Assembly: GCF_018474025.1 (NCBI RefSeq)
Contig: NZ_JAHCTA010000005.1
Span: forward strand, 1 to 64,000
Direction of reading: 5' to 3'
Source of the DNA: Alteromonas oceanisediminis
GTDB taxonomy: Bacteria; Pseudomonadota; Gammaproteobacteria; Enterobacterales; Alteromonadaceae
Length of the DNA stretch: 64,000 bases
Part shown: positions 1 through 10,066 of the stretch, in pieces
How the letters are laid out: every line of letters begins with the position of its first letter
How positions within the stretch are numbered: position 1 is the first letter of the stretch
Notes under the pieces: generated by a model
Told to the model about the DNA's origin: nothing
The model's input: only the letters and a program-made list of their open reading frames with translations
Databases searched by the model: none
Translations under genes and position numbers: made by a program

Positions 1-46
1 TTAACTTTTTTCGTTTGCTTGGCTTGCTCCCCGAAGCGAGATGCGC

Positions 47-74
47 ATTGTACAGATAGGTTTTTCATCGTCAA
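47..74 (-). promoter_or_regulatory. Probable rRNA operon promoter firing leftward out of the window
   Basis: Read on the minus strand there is TTGACG (74-69), a 16-base spacer and TACAAT (52-47), followed by a GC-rich discriminator (GCGC) and preceded by an A/T-rich stretch like an UP element. In E. coli the 16S gene rrsD starts next to yrdA and points away from it. Same place and orientation here suggest an rrn P1 promoter. The rRNA itself is outside the window, so a tRNA operon is also possible. Confidence 0.6.
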
Positions 75-206
75 CCAGTTTTTATAAAATATTTCAGAAA
101 TAAGATAGTTTTGTGATCTTTTGACTGAACTGTAATCAAAAAGGCGTTTTAATAGACGTTTTTGGGCAACCGAACTCGGTTAGCTATAGAAAATTAAGGA
201 TTAGTA

Positions 207-743
207 ATGGCATTACACGCATATAAAGGTATTACACCGACACTCGCAGAAAACTGTTACATCGATAACAGTGCCGTGTTGTATGGTGACATCACACTGG
301 GCAAAGACACCAGTATCTGGCCCTTGGTTGCAGCCCGTGGCGACGTAAATCATATTCGCATTGGCGAGCGCACCAATGTTCAGGATGGCTCAGTATTGCA
401 TGTCACCCGCACATCGGAGCGCTTTCCCGCAGGGTTCCCACTCATCATTGGTGATGATGTCACTATAGGGCATAAATGTATGTTGCATGGTTGCACATTA
501 GGCAATCGAATTCTTGTCGGCATGGGCGCGATTATCATGGATGGTGCTGTTATTGAAGACGATGTTTTTATTGGCGCTGGCACCGTAGTGCCTCCCAATA
601 AAGTATTGGAAAGTGGATACCTCTATGTGGGCAACCCGATGACTCAGCGTCGCAAATTAACTGATGACGAAGTCAGTTTCTTAAAACAGTCAGCGGTTAA
701 CTACGTCAAGCTCAAAAATGAGTATATCGATGAGCATGGATAA
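207..743 (+). CDS. yrdA: Gamma-class carbonic anhydrase-like hexapeptide protein (YrdA family)
   Basis: A 178-residue left-handed beta-helix protein built of hexapeptide repeats from about residue 15 to 135. The three histidines that bind metal in gamma carbonic anhydrases are present (H65, H89, H94). Family members are trimeric zinc or iron proteins; bacterial YrdA proteins often have weak or untested CO2 hydratase activity, so the catalytic role is inferred. The start is supported by AAGGA about eight bases upstream. It diverges from the rRNA-type promoter at the left edge, the E. coli arrangement. The next gene, a small peptide, begins 61 bases downstream. Confidence 0.9.
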   Translation: MALHAYKGITPTLAENCYIDNSAVLYGDITLGKDTSIWPLVAARGDVNHIRIGERTNVQDGSVLHVTRTSERFPAGFPLIIGDDVTIGHKCMLHGCTLGNRILVGMGAIIMDGAVIEDDVFIGAGTVVPPNKVLESGYLYVGNPMTQRRKLTDDEVSFLKQSAVNYVKLKNEYIDEHG

Positions 744-804
744 ACCAGTGAATTAAACGTGTCGTCAGTACAGTGGTAGTAACAATAAAAAGTATTAAAG
801 TGAG

Positions 805-1044
805 ATGTCTCTTATCAATGTTGAAAAGGATGTTCATGTGCGGGAATTAACGGCTCTGGAGTGTGAGCAGGTATTTGGTGGTGCGCCAGGTTGGTTAGCA
901 TGGGTCAATGACGGCTCTCAGAATAACCCTTACGCTGCTGACGTTAGTGTACTAGGGCAGCCTTCACGACATGCGACGCCACTCAGTTCAGTGTATCGAG
1001 AGTCTTTCGGGTGCTACATCACTGATTGGGGCGAACACTATTAA
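805..1044 (+). CDS. Small peptide with double-glycine (bacteriocin-type) leader
   Basis: A 79-residue peptide. Residues 13-26 (RELTALECEQVFGG) have the pattern of a double-glycine leader: a short acidic/amphipathic helix with hydrophobic residues at fixed distances before GG. C39-peptidase ABC transporters cut such leaders after GG. The predicted mature part is about 53 residues, rich in Gly, Ser, Tyr and Trp, with a single Cys near the end. No transporter, immunity or modification gene is next to it; the neighbour is aroE, convergent and 13 bases away. I do not recognise the mature sequence. It could be a microcin-like or signalling peptide, or a chance resemblance. Confidence 0.6.
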   Translation: MSLINVEKDVHVRELTALECEQVFGGAPGWLAWVNDGSQNNPYAADVSVLGQPSRHATPLSSVYRESFGCYITDWGEHY

Positions 1045-1057
1045 GTGATGTAACGGG

Positions 1058-1885
1058 CTACAACTGCTGGCGTAGGTGTTTAATTACTTCCGCACTATCT
1101 GGTTTATGGCCAGTCCACATCTCGAAGCTTAACGCCGCCTGCCCCACCAACATACCTAGCCCGTCCGACACAGCCGTCGCACCGTTATCCAGCGCCCAGT
1201 CTAAAAATGGCTTTCTTTGTGGCGCGTACACCATGTCATACACCAGTTGAGATCCTTTAACGATAGAGGGTAGAAGCTCAGGTACCTGATTGGTTAGGCT
1301 CAACGATGTTGCATTAATAATGATATCAAACGAATCCTCGGTCAATGTATGAAACGATTCCAAAGACAGTGACGATGGAGCCCGCACTGCACGATGAATG
1401 GCTTCTAGCGCGTTGGCTTTATGAACCGTTCGATTAACGATAGTCAGATGCTTTGGCATTTCAGCTAACAGACTCGGTAACACCCCTCTTGCCGCACCAC
1501 CAGCGCCAATTAACAGCACTCGAGACCCGTGAATACGAATGTGCTGCGAAAGGATATCGTCAATCAATCCACCACCGTCCGTATTGTGACCTAAGATCAC
1601 GCCATCTGGCTGCTTATGTAAGGTATTGACCGCGCCGGTCAGTTCGGCAATAGGCGTTAACGCATCCGCGAAAGCGTGTGCGTCAAGCTTGCATGGAGCA
1701 GTGACATTACACCCCCTCGCTTCCATTTGACTCAGGAAAGCCCTTGCCATGGTGTTGAAATGCCCTTCTTCCACCAGCAAAGGCTGGTAATCAATCGAGA
1801 GGCCGCATTGCCGCGCAAACGCATGATGTATTTGAGGAGACTTGCTTTGCTGAATGGGGTTTCCAAAAACGGCGAGCTTGATCAT
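1058..1885 (-). CDS. aroE: Shikimate dehydrogenase (NADP+)
   Basis: Reduces 3-dehydroshikimate to shikimate in the cytoplasmic chorismate pathway. The 275 residues match the family length. Visible landmarks are SKSP (14-17) in the substrate site, NVTAPCK with the catalytic lysine K66, NTDGGG with the partner aspartate D103, and the glycine-rich NADP loop GAGGAARG at 127-134. In related genomes aroE is beside hemF and tsaC. Here ompW lies between aroE and hemF, and tsaC is absent from the locus. It converges with the small peptide gene on the other strand. Confidence 0.97.
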   Translation of the reverse strand: MIKLAVFGNPIQQSKSPQIHHAFARQCGLSIDYQPLLVEEGHFNTMARAFLSQMEARGCNVTAPCKLDAHAFADALTPIAELTGAVNTLHKQPDGVILGHNTDGGGLIDDILSQHIRIHGSRVLLIGAGGAARGVLPSLLAEMPKHLTIVNRTVHKANALEAIHRAVRAPSSLSLESFHTLTEDSFDIIINATSLSLTNQVPELLPSIVKGSQLVYDMVYAPQRKPFLDWALDNGATAVSDGLGMLVGQAALSFEMWTGHKPDSAEVIKHLRQQL

Positions 1886-1963
1886 CTTATCTGTATTATT
1901 GAGCGTCTATTACAACGCACGATAGCGCAAATCGCCTGCATTTTGTATCTGCATGGTAAAATG

Positions 1964-1999
1964 AAAAAGCCTCATCACCACCAAATGATAAGAGGCTTT
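1964..1999 (-). terminator. Rho-independent terminator after ompW
   Basis: On the minus strand a 12-base arm beginning AAAGCCTC, an 8-base loop and the complementary arm with one bulge are followed by a short T run. It begins about 18 bases after the ompW stop codon and separates ompW from aroE. Confidence 0.75.
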
Positions 2000-2016
2000 A
2001 CACATATACCTAAACG

Positions 2017-2700
2017 CTAGAATGCGTAACCCACTGACACCGTGTAGACAAAAGGATCAATATCTACACCGACACTACCGGGCGCATTCGCAGCGCCTAG
2101 TGCAGCGTTGTTTAAGGTAAATGTTGCATCTGTACTGATAGCGATATAACGCGCTGACGCGTTGATAAGCCATTTGCTGCCCAACCGGTAATCAAACCCA
2201 ACTTGAGCACTCCAGCCAAATGAATTATCAAGCCCTAAGTCACTAAAACCAAGTGACTCGTTTGAATCAGTAAACGCTTCATCATAAATGAAAGTGTAGT
2301 TTAAGCCCGCACCAACGTAAGGCTGAAACTGCGCGGTGTGATGGTTAAAAAAGTAATTTACCGTCACGGTCGGGGGCAAGTGTGTAACTTCGCCAAGCTT
2401 ACCAAGACCAAGCGGGTTGTTATTCACATGCACGTCATGCGTAAATGGCGTCGCGGCGAGAACTTCGACATTCAAATTATTGCTAAAAAAGTAGGCTACG
2501 TTTAACCCTAACTGGGTATCGTTGCTAATGTTAAGCCCAAAACCTAGGTCGCCACCTGCCACACTGACGTTTGACGTCGCTTCGTCCGGTGCAACGCGAG
2601 TCACGCCCGCCCGAACAACAAAATCACCTTTATCGTAAGCCACCACAAGATGACTGGTAAATAGTGTGGCGACGGCGACAGCCAATATTGATTTTTTCAT
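2017..2700 (-). CDS. ompW: OmpW family outer membrane beta-barrel protein
   Basis: A 227-residue outer-membrane protein: signal peptide of about 21 residues ending near VVAYDKGD, alternating beta strands, and a C-terminal aromatic residue (GYAF), as in eight-stranded OmpW barrels. OmpW proteins form a narrow hydrophobic channel and are regulated by salinity, oxygen and oxidative stress in enteric bacteria. A perfect FNR-type palindrome lies 111-124 bases upstream and a terminator follows. It appears monocistronic and sits between aroE and hemF, where many relatives have no ompW. The ligand cannot be read from the sequence. Confidence 0.92.
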   Translation of the reverse strand: MKKSILAVAVATLFTSHLVVAYDKGDFVVRAGVTRVAPDEATSNVSVAGGDLGFGLNISNDTQLGLNVAYFFSNNLNVEVLAATPFTHDVHVNNNPLGLGKLGEVTHLPPTVTVNYFFNHHTAQFQPYVGAGLNYTFIYDEAFTDSNESLGFSDLGLDNSFGWSAQVGFDYRLGSKWLINASARYIAISTDATFTLNNAALGAANAPGSVGVDIDPFVYTVSVGYAF

Positions 2701-2810
2701 TACTTTCTCTCTGCATTGACAATTGATGTGCGCACTATAGGCGTTTCGCAGAGATAAAAATTGATCTGGAACAACAGTTAAATAGATGCGGTAATTGATA
2801 CCTATTAACG

Positions 2811-2824
2811 TTGATCTGCATCAA
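2811..2824. promoter_or_regulatory. FNR-type box upstream of ompW
   Basis: TTGATCTGCATCAA is a perfect match to the FNR consensus TTGAT-N4-ATCAA. A TATTTA sequence on the minus strand at 84-79 of the 27xx block (2784-2779) would put the start of transcription near 2772 and the box near -45, close to a class II activator position. E. coli ompW is known to be FNR-activated. The FNR link here is inference from the site. Confidence 0.6.
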
Positions 2825-2850
2825 TCAGAGCAGCATGTTTCGCCGGACAA

Positions 2851-3786
<936 letters not shown>

Positions 3787-4341
3787 TTACTTCTGTGCTG
3801 GCTGCGTATAGTGACAGTCTGGTTGTGGGCATTGCCATTGATTGTTGATGTCTACCAGTATACCCCATCCGCACTGGCTACAGCTATTGCCAACCGGCTT
3901 ATGATTCACCACGTATTTGCAGCGCGGATATTGGTTGCAACTATAAAAGACTTTACCGAATCGGTTAGTTCGCTTGACTAACTTCCCCGCTGAGCAAGCC
4001 GGACAGTTAACCTCGGTGTTCGCTTGCGGTTTAAGCGATGTGATGTGGTGGCACTCTGGTGCGTTGGTGCAGCCAATAAACAGCCCATACCGCCCCTTCT
4101 TTATGGCCAATGAATGTTCGCACTCAGGGCAAAGAGAACCGTCAATCTGTTTCAGCGTTTGTGTTTCGGTATCGTGCAACGGTTTGGTGTAGTCGCACTC
4201 GGGGTAGGTTGCACAACCGATGAAAGCGCCTTTTTTACTGCGCCTGATCACCAGTTGCGCGTCACACTTGGGGCACGCACCAAAAGCATCCGCTAAGGCA
4301 TGATTATGTGCTCCAAACAGAGCATGATCAATTTTACTCAC
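3787..4341 (-). CDS. yrdD: Topoisomerase-type C4 zinc-finger protein (YrdD family)
   Basis: A 184-residue protein consisting almost entirely of four consecutive C4 zinc ribbons of the kind found at the C terminus of topoisomerase I. The first three have the CPxC...GCxxxPxC pattern (near residues 22-50, 71-98, 111-138); the last is CSQC...CPQPDC near 152-173. The family is thought to bind single-stranded nucleic acid, but no reaction is established. In E. coli and relatives tsaC (t6A synthesis) normally adjoins this gene; here hemF follows directly after three bases. Confidence 0.88.
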   Translation of the reverse strand: MSKIDHALFGAHNHALADAFGACPKCDAQLVIRRSKKGAFIGCATYPECDYTKPLHDTETQTLKQIDGSLCPECEHSLAIKKGRYGLFIGCTNAPECHHITSLKPQANTEVNCPACSAGKLVKRTNRFGKVFYSCNQYPRCKYVVNHKPVGNSCSQCGWGILVDINNQWQCPQPDCHYTQPAQK

Positions 4342-4364
4342 GCGATGCCGAACAAAAAACGCGT

Positions 4365-4841
4365 TTAATGCAACACACCATTTGAATCGTCAAACAGGAG
4401 ATCTTCCATCTGCGCATAGGCATTCTCTTTGCCTGGTACATTAAACAGCACCATTAACACCACCCATTTGAGATCCTCTAAGCAAAACTCGGCTGCGTCT
4501 ATCTCCATAACACGGTCGATAACCATTTCCCGAGTACTCCCATCAAGCACACCAACTTGTTCTAGAAACATTAAGAAACCGCGACACTCAAGGTCAAGGC
4601 GCATTTCTTCTTCGTAGGTATACACGCGTGTAACGCTTGAAACCACGCCCTTGGTTAAATAAGGCTTAATATCTGTTTCTTGCAACGCTGCTAGCTTCTC
4701 TAACCACGCTAGCGCTTTGTATATCTCATCATGGTGAAAACCTGCACGCACAAGCTCTTCGGTCAATTCATCTTGATCGACATGAATTTCAGTTTCGCTA
4801 TGGATAAAGTTTTCGAACAGGTACATGAGGATATCGAACAT
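4365..4841 (-). CDS. smg: DUF494/Smg family protein
   Basis: A 158-residue acidic cytoplasmic protein of the Smg (DUF494) family, which is almost always found next to dprA. The family has no proven biochemical function. The sequence is alpha-helical in character, starts [12 protein letters not shown] as is typical for the family, and ends with a conserved acidic segment (MEDLLFDD). It begins one base after the dprA stop codon and is probably translated from the same transcript. Confidence 0.92.
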   Translation of the reverse strand: MFDILMYLFENFIHSETEIHVDQDELTEELVRAGFHHDEIYKALAWLEKLAALQETDIKPYLTKGVVSSVTRVYTYEEEMRLDLECRGFLMFLEQVGVLDGSTREMVIDRVMEIDAAEFCLEDLKWVVLMVLFNVPGKENAYAQMEDLLFDDSNGVLH

Positions 4842-4842
4842 A

Positions 4843-5985
4843 TTATTTTCCCCTCAATTTGACGTAGCCACCGGGAACCGACGCTACTAAACCTCGCAAC
4901 TCATATTCTAATAATTGCGCCAGTACATCTTGAACTGCTAGCGCGCTGCGTTTGGCAATGACGTCTATTTCTGTAACGTCATAATCTACACTAGCTAACA
5001 ATGCTTCCGATGCCAAGCCCGATGTGGGACTTTTTTTCGTGACTTCAAGGTAAGGTTGAATACCGGCTAGATTAAGGTGCTGATATTCTTCAAGAATGTC
5101 TTCATCATTGAGGATAAGCTTTGCGCCTTGTTGGATCAGGTAATGACACCCTTCTGAATTGCGAGACTGAATATTGCCGGGCACAGCAAACACATCTCGG
5201 TTTTGCTCCAGGGCCATTCTGGCAGTGATCAATGAGCCACTCTTTAATGCAGCCTCTACCACCACTGTGCCAAGAGACAACCCACTCACAATTCGGTTCC
5301 GCCGCGGGAAATGCTCTGCTTTTGCGGAAGTACCGGGGAAGAATTCGCTGACCAACAACCCTGCATTCTTGGTTATTTCAGCATACAGCGCATGGTTGCG
5401 TTTCGGATAGATTTGGTCGATCCCACAGCCCAGAACCGCCAGTGTGCGGCCGCCAACCGCCAACGCACCTCGATGTGCCGCTGCGTCGATACCCATCGCC
5501 AAACCGCTTGTCACGGTTATTCCTCGACCGGCAAGTGAGTGCGCTAATTGGTGCGCTGTCGTTTTACCTGTGTGAGTTGTATAGCGACTGCCGACAATCG
5601 CTATCTGGTGTGATGTTAAAAGGGCTCGATTACCCTGCAAAAATAGAACTAATGGCGGAGAAGCAATCTGTTTCAGCAACGGTGGATAGTCATCATCATG
5701 AATGCAGACAACATATTGCTCCAACTCGGGGTGATGCCATAACAACGCTTGCTTGACGGGCTTTGCAAGATCCCTTAGCGGCCTACAAAGTTCCTTGACT
5801 TCCGCAGGAGAGAAACCCATTCGCGCCAACTGAGCAGGTGTGCGTTTCGCAATCTCAGGTAGGGTCAGCTTTTCCGCGTTAAGCAGTGTAAATAGTCGTC
5901 TCGGCCCCCCTGAAACACTATACGACAGCCGGATTAAAAAAGCGTGATGCGCCGAGCAGGTTTGTTCAAGTGGCGATGCCATCAA
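4843..5985 (-). CDS. dprA: DNA-processing protein DprA (Smf)
   Basis: DprA binds incoming single-stranded DNA and loads RecA during natural transformation. The 380 residues include an N-terminal SAM-like region (to about 75), the Rossmann core (about 85-295) with the nucleotide-loop pattern GSRYTTHTG and [13 protein letters not shown], and a C-terminal winged helix (about 315-378). The length is normal and no disruption is seen. It is the first gene of the dprA-smg-yrdD-hemF string and is divergent in function, though not in strand, from the LysM gene upstream. Competence itself cannot be judged from this one gene. Confidence 0.95.
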   Translation of the reverse strand: MMASPLEQTCSAHHAFLIRLSYSVSGGPRRLFTLLNAEKLTLPEIAKRTPAQLARMGFSPAEVKELCRPLRDLAKPVKQALLWHHPELEQYVVCIHDDDYPPLLKQIASPPLVLFLQGNRALLTSHQIAIVGSRYTTHTGKTTAHQLAHSLAGRGITVTSGLAMGIDAAAHRGALAVGGRTLAVLGCGIDQIYPKRNHALYAEITKNAGLLVSEFFPGTSAKAEHFPRRNRIVSGLSLGTVVVEAALKSGSLITARMALEQNRDVFAVPGNIQSRNSEGCHYLIQQGAKLILNDEDILEEYQHLNLAGIQPYLEVTKKSPTSGLASEALLASVDYDVTEIDVIAKRSALAVQDVLAQLLEYELRGLVASVPGGYVKLRGK

Positions 5986-6028
5986 GTGCCCTCCGTGGCA
6001 CCCTTGTCATCAGATAAAGGTGCGTTAG

Positions 6029-7096
6029 TTAAGGCGCCCCAACAATGGCACCATTTTTAACCAGTTCGCTCGCTCGTGTGATCATGGCGTAGCTGGCTTT
6101 ATCGAACGTTTTGAAGACCATGGCCTCACCGATTTTCAGTGCAGGCTGCGTAATGGTGTTGCCATCATCAAACGCACTTTTCAATACATGGCTTTCGTCA
6201 TCATATTGCGGCTTATCACCGTCGTAGATGGTGGGCCCCTGAAGGTAGATACCTAACACCATGCCGGGCACGACATCTCGATCGCCTAAGTCAAGGATCA
6301 CAACATCATGCTTTCCTAACAGGCTGCGCTGATGCAGATTACTAACCACCTCACCTCTCACCTTGCGGGAGGCTGGCACTAGCTCCATTTGTTCTGGCGT
6401 TTGTACCGTTTGCTGAAACAGTTTGTCACCCCGCTTCGCTTCGTAATTGCTTTGCTGCACTTTAACCAACCACTCAGACTCAGGTTGGACATCAGTGACC
6501 GCAGCATCAGCAACGTGGCGAACCTGAATACCAATTTCATTTCCGAAGCGGTCGTATAGCGTATCCTGCTTTCGCACCACACTGTACTGATCTGTCGATC
6601 GGCCTCGTGCTCTCGCTAATACAATGTCATCTGAAATAAAGCGAATGTCACCGGTCGTGTTCCCAAGCAGATGCGGAAGCCGGTCGTAGTCATCGACTGA
6701 CATAATCAAGTCATTGTTTAAATAGGGGGCTATCGCCGACCAAGCCAACAGAGGAATAGCGCCCGCCTTCGTGGTTCTCGATGCGCTGGGAGATAACCTA
6801 ATTTGGCGTTTGTCTGAGCGCGTGAGCGCGATATAGGGTTGACCATCTTGCCACTTTAATTGCAGCACATCACCGGGATAAATGAGATGAGGATTAAGGA
6901 CTTGTGTATTAGTGCGCCACAACTCCGGCCACAGCCACGGTTCATTCAAAAACAAACTTGAGATGTCCCATAGCGTATCACCCTGTTCTACCACGTAGGT
7001 ATCAGGTGCCGTTGGCTTGACTTCAATCTGCTGTGCAAAACAGCACATTGGTGCCAGCATTATCAGCCACAATGCAAATAAGTTTAGTTTTCGCAT
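6029..7096 (-). CDS. Periplasmic LysM-domain protein
   Basis: A 355-residue exported protein. A signal peptide occupies about residues 1-22 (ends CFAQQ), followed by one LysM domain at about 33-83 (YVVEQGDTLWDI at its start), which binds peptidoglycan glycan chains. The remaining 270 residues have no enzyme motif that I can see. A LysM protein between dprA and def is a conserved arrangement in Shewanella, Vibrio and Alteromonadales, divergent from def as here. A structural or envelope-quality role is plausible but unproven. Confidence 0.85.
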   Translation of the reverse strand: MRKLNLFALWLIMLAPMCCFAQQIEVKPTAPDTYVVEQGDTLWDISSLFLNEPWLWPELWRTNTQVLNPHLIYPGDVLQLKWQDGQPYIALTRSDKRQIRLSPSASRTTKAGAIPLLAWSAIAPYLNNDLIMSVDDYDRLPHLLGNTTGDIRFISDDIVLARARGRSTDQYSVVRKQDTLYDRFGNEIGIQVRHVADAAVTDVQPESEWLVKVQQSNYEAKRGDKLFQQTVQTPEQMELVPASRKVRGEVVSNLHQRSLLGKHDVVILDLGDRDVVPGMVLGIYLQGPTIYDGDKPQYDDESHVLKSAFDDGNTITQPALKIGEAMVFKTFDKASYAMITRASELVKNGAIVGAP

Positions 7097-7265
7097 AACA
7101 TCCTCTTCAGAGACTCTTTATCGGTCTTTATGCAAATTTCCTAAGAAACCCTGCATACAAACGCGGTAATGCGCTAGAATAATAGCGTTTTACACCATGT
7201 AAAGCGTGTTATGTCACGTTTCGTATGGGAATTGATACTGAATAAGAGTGTAGTTGATAAATACG

Positions 7266-7775
7266 ATGGCAATATTAGAAGTCTTAAGTTTTCCTGATGA
7301 GCGGTTACGCACCGTTGCGCAGCCCGTTGAAAAGGTTGACGCTGAAGTTAAGCAGCTTGTTAGTGACATGTTTGAAACCATGAAAGAAGAAAATGGTATC
7401 GGCCTGGCTGCAACTCAGGTCAACGTGCATCGCCGCGTTGTCGTTATGGATGTTTCTGAAACGCAGGACACACCTCGCGTGTTTATTAATCCAGAAATCA
7501 TTGATAAGAAAGGAAGTACCATCAGCGAAGAAGGTTGCCTTTCTGTTCCTGGTAATTACGCCAAGGTGGAGCGCGCAGAGTGGGTAAAAGTCAGTGCGCT
7601 TGATGTAGACGGTAACACTTTCGAACTCGAGGCTGACGGCCTATTAGCGATTTGTATTCAGCACGAGCTGGACCATCTAAGCGGCGTGTTGTTTGTAGAT
7701 TACTTATCGCCACTGAAACGACAGCGGATCCGCAAAAAGCTTGAGAAAGAAGCTCGCCTCTCGGCTCGAGCATAA
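7266..7775 (+). CDS. def: Peptide deformylase
   Basis: Removes the formyl group from the N-terminal methionine of new proteins. The 169-residue enzyme shows all three catalytic motifs: GIGLAATQV (near 43-51), EEGCLSVPG with the metal-binding Cys (near 87-95), and QHELDHLSG with the two metal-binding His and the catalytic Glu (near 131-139). I chose ATG 7266 over the in-frame TTG 7254 because [11 protein letters not shown] is the usual family start. fmt begins two bases after the stop codon, so the formylation and deformylation genes form one operon. Confidence 0.97.
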   Translation: MAILEVLSFPDERLRTVAQPVEKVDAEVKQLVSDMFETMKEENGIGLAATQVNVHRRVVVMDVSETQDTPRVFINPEIIDKKGSTISEEGCLSVPGNYAKVERAEWVKVSALDVDGNTFELEADGLLAICIQHELDHLSGVLFVDYLSPLKRQRIRKKLEKEARLSARA

Positions 7776-7777
7776 TC

Positions 7778-8713
7778 ATGCGCATCATTTTTGCTGGCAC
7801 ACCCGATTTCGCTGCGACGCATCTCACCGCGTTGCTGAACACTGAGCATCAAATCGTTGCAGTTTATACCCAGCCAGATAGACCCGCAGGCCGCGGCAAG
7901 CAGTTGCAAGCCAGTCCGGTTAAGCGAGTCGCAGCAGCGCACAATTTACCCGTATTGCAGCCCGAATCACTACGCTCAGAAGAAGCGGCAGCGTTACTAC
8001 GTAATTTCAACGCTGATGTGATGGTGGTGGTTGCCTACGGGATTATACTGCCGCGCTCTATTCTAACTGCGCTTCCGAAAGGCTGCCTGAATGTACATGG
8101 CTCACTATTACCTAAATGGCGTGGCGCTGCACCAATACAGCGCTCGCTTTGGGCTGGAGACACAGTTACCGGCGTCACGATCATGCAGATGGACGAAGGG
8201 CTCGATACAGGCGCGATGCTATACAAACAAGAAGTCGCTATTGCTGCCCACGACACCAGTGCTTCGCTTTACACAAAACTTGCAGAGGTCGGCCCCACCG
8301 CATTAATCCACACGCTAGCGCAATTAGACGCCATCCAACCACAATCGCAGGATGACGCTCAAGCCAGTTATGCGAAAAAGCTGAGCAAACCCGAAGCCGA
8401 GCTTGATTGGCAGCAAAGCGCTGCTCAGTTGGAGCGTAACGTGCGTGCTTTTAACCCTTGGCCAGTGGCTTGGTTTACTCATAACGAAACCGTTATCAAG
8501 GTGTGGAAAAGCAGTATCATCGACACAGTTTCACCCGGCTCGGCTCAAGCAGGATCGATTGTCCATGCAGATAAAGAAGGTATTTGCGTGATGACGGGCA
8601 ACGGTGTTTTACGCCTAGAGCAATTGCAGTTTCCCGGCAAAAAACCCGCTCACGCTGCGCAAGTACTAAATGGTCGCGCTGATTGGTTCACCACGGGTAC
8701 ATTACTCAAGTGA
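7778..8713 (+). CDS. fmt: Methionyl-tRNA formyltransferase
   Basis: Transfers a formyl group from 10-formyl-tetrahydrofolate to Met-tRNAfMet. The 311 residues contain the N-terminal formyltransferase domain (1-190), with the folate/catalytic block [15 protein letters not shown] near 108-122 and the [11 protein letters not shown] block near 143-153, and the C-terminal OB-like tRNA-binding domain (about 205-305). The start codon lies two bases after the def stop codon, and the stop overlaps the rsmB GTG start, so def-fmt-rsmB is a tight operon. Confidence 0.97.
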   Translation: MRIIFAGTPDFAATHLTALLNTEHQIVAVYTQPDRPAGRGKQLQASPVKRVAAAHNLPVLQPESLRSEEAAALLRNFNADVMVVVAYGIILPRSILTALPKGCLNVHGSLLPKWRGAAPIQRSLWAGDTVTGVTIMQMDEGLDTGAMLYKQEVAIAAHDTSASLYTKLAEVGPTALIHTLAQLDAIQPQSQDDAQASYAKKLSKPEAELDWQQSAAQLERNVRAFNPWPVAWFTHNETVIKVWKSSIIDTVSPGSAQAGSIVHADKEGICVMTGNGVLRLEQLQFPGKKPAHAAQVLNGRADWFTTGTLLK

Positions 8714-10038
8714 GTCAAGCGCAAAAACAGGCCGCAAAATTGCGAGCTGATGCAGCCTTAGTCTTGCATGCCATTCTAGAGCAAGGGCAGTCGAGCCGAC
8801 ATTGTTTGTCTGAAAGACAGCATGCTTACGCACAGTCACGCGACAAAGCATGGCTCCAGCAAATGGTTTTTGGCTGCCTACGCCACCTTCCCACCTTACA
8901 GTTTTGGATACGATCGCTGCTTCAAAAACCGCTGAAAGGGAATAAAAAGGTCGTTGAACACTTACTCATGGTGGGCTTGTACCAACTAGCATTTTCTCGA
9001 GTTTCGCCACATGCTGCTATCTCAGAAACCGTCAATGCGGTGAAACTGCTGCGTGCAGATTCGTTACGCGGCTTGGTTAATGCCGTGTTGAGACAATTCC
9101 AACGCGACAAAATGCATCAAACTCTACCAGATAATCCTGCTGCCCTAGCTGGCATGTCGAATTGGATCTATCAGGCTATTGCTGAACATTATCCTGCGGA
9201 TAAAGACCTCATTCTAGATGCTAGTAACCGCCCTGCGCCGCTTTGGTTACGCGTGAATCAAATGCAGATTTCGCGCACAGATTTTGCTGCAGCGCTCGCT
9301 GCTGAGAAGATTTCTGTTGAATTATCAATTAATCACCCTCAGGCAGTTATTGTGCAAGGCGTTGGAGATATCACTCAACTTCCCGGCTATGACAACGGCT
9401 GGTTTGCGGTGCAAGACGGCGCCGCACAACTCGCTGCGCATTATTTGGCGCCTCAAGCGCAGGAACGCATCTTAGACTGTTGTGCAGCGCCCGGCGGAAA
9501 AACGAGTCACTTGCTGGAAATTGCCCCAACCATTGACTGCGTAGCCCTTGATAATGACGCACAGCGTTTGAAGCGTGTAGAAGATAATTTGAATCGGCTT
9601 AAACACAGCGCCACCTTACTCTGCGCGGACGCCGCACTCACTGATGATTGGTGGGATGGCATCGCGTTTGACCGCATTTTATTGGATGCTCCCTGCTCCG
9701 CTACCGGCGTCATCCGTCGTCACCCCGATATTCGATGGCTGCGTAAACGAACCGACATCGACACACTGGTCAACGTACAGGCAACGATTTTGCGCGCTCT
9801 GTGGCGCTGTTTAAAACCGGGGGGCACACTATTGTATGCAACCTGCTCAATTTTGCCGTCCGAAAACACCCAACAAGTGCAGCGGTTCTTGGCTGAGACC
9901 GCTGATGCCCAGCTTGATCCCATCACAGACTCGGAAACAGTTGAGTTCCCCGGCCGTCAGATACTGCCCGGCGAAGAACAAATGGATGGTTTCTATTACG
10001 CCAGACTGATAAAGTCGGAGGCGCTATCAAAACAATAA
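8710..10038 (+). CDS. rsmB: 16S rRNA m5C967 methyltransferase
   Basis: Methylates C967 of 16S rRNA with S-adenosylmethionine. The 442 residues show an N-terminal NusB-like RNA-binding domain (about 1-140) and a C-terminal Rossmann methyltransferase with the SAM loop [11 protein letters not shown], the DAPCSATG motif IV and the [10 protein letters not shown] motif VI; the two Cys are the catalytic pair of the family. I prefer GTG 8710, which overlaps the fmt stop (GTGA), to the in-frame ATG 8683 inside fmt. Third gene of def-fmt-rsmB, followed 28 bases later by trkA. Confidence 0.94.
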   Translation: MSQAQKQAAKLRADAALVLHAILEQGQSSRHCLSERQHAYAQSRDKAWLQQMVFGCLRHLPTLQFWIRSLLQKPLKGNKKVVEHLLMVGLYQLAFSRVSPHAAISETVNAVKLLRADSLRGLVNAVLRQFQRDKMHQTLPDNPAALAGMSNWIYQAIAEHYPADKDLILDASNRPAPLWLRVNQMQISRTDFAAALAAEKISVELSINHPQAVIVQGVGDITQLPGYDNGWFAVQDGAAQLAAHYLAPQAQERILDCCAAPGGKTSHLLEIAPTIDCVALDNDAQRLKRVEDNLNRLKHSATLLCADAALTDDWWDGIAFDRILLDAPCSATGVIRRHPDIRWLRKRTDIDTLVNVQATILRALWRCLKPGGTLLYATCSILPSENTQQVQRFLAETADAQLDPITDSETVEFPGRQILPGEEQMDGFYYARLIKSEALSKQ

Positions 10039-10066
10039 CAGGCTCTTGGTTGCGGGTACTTAACGC

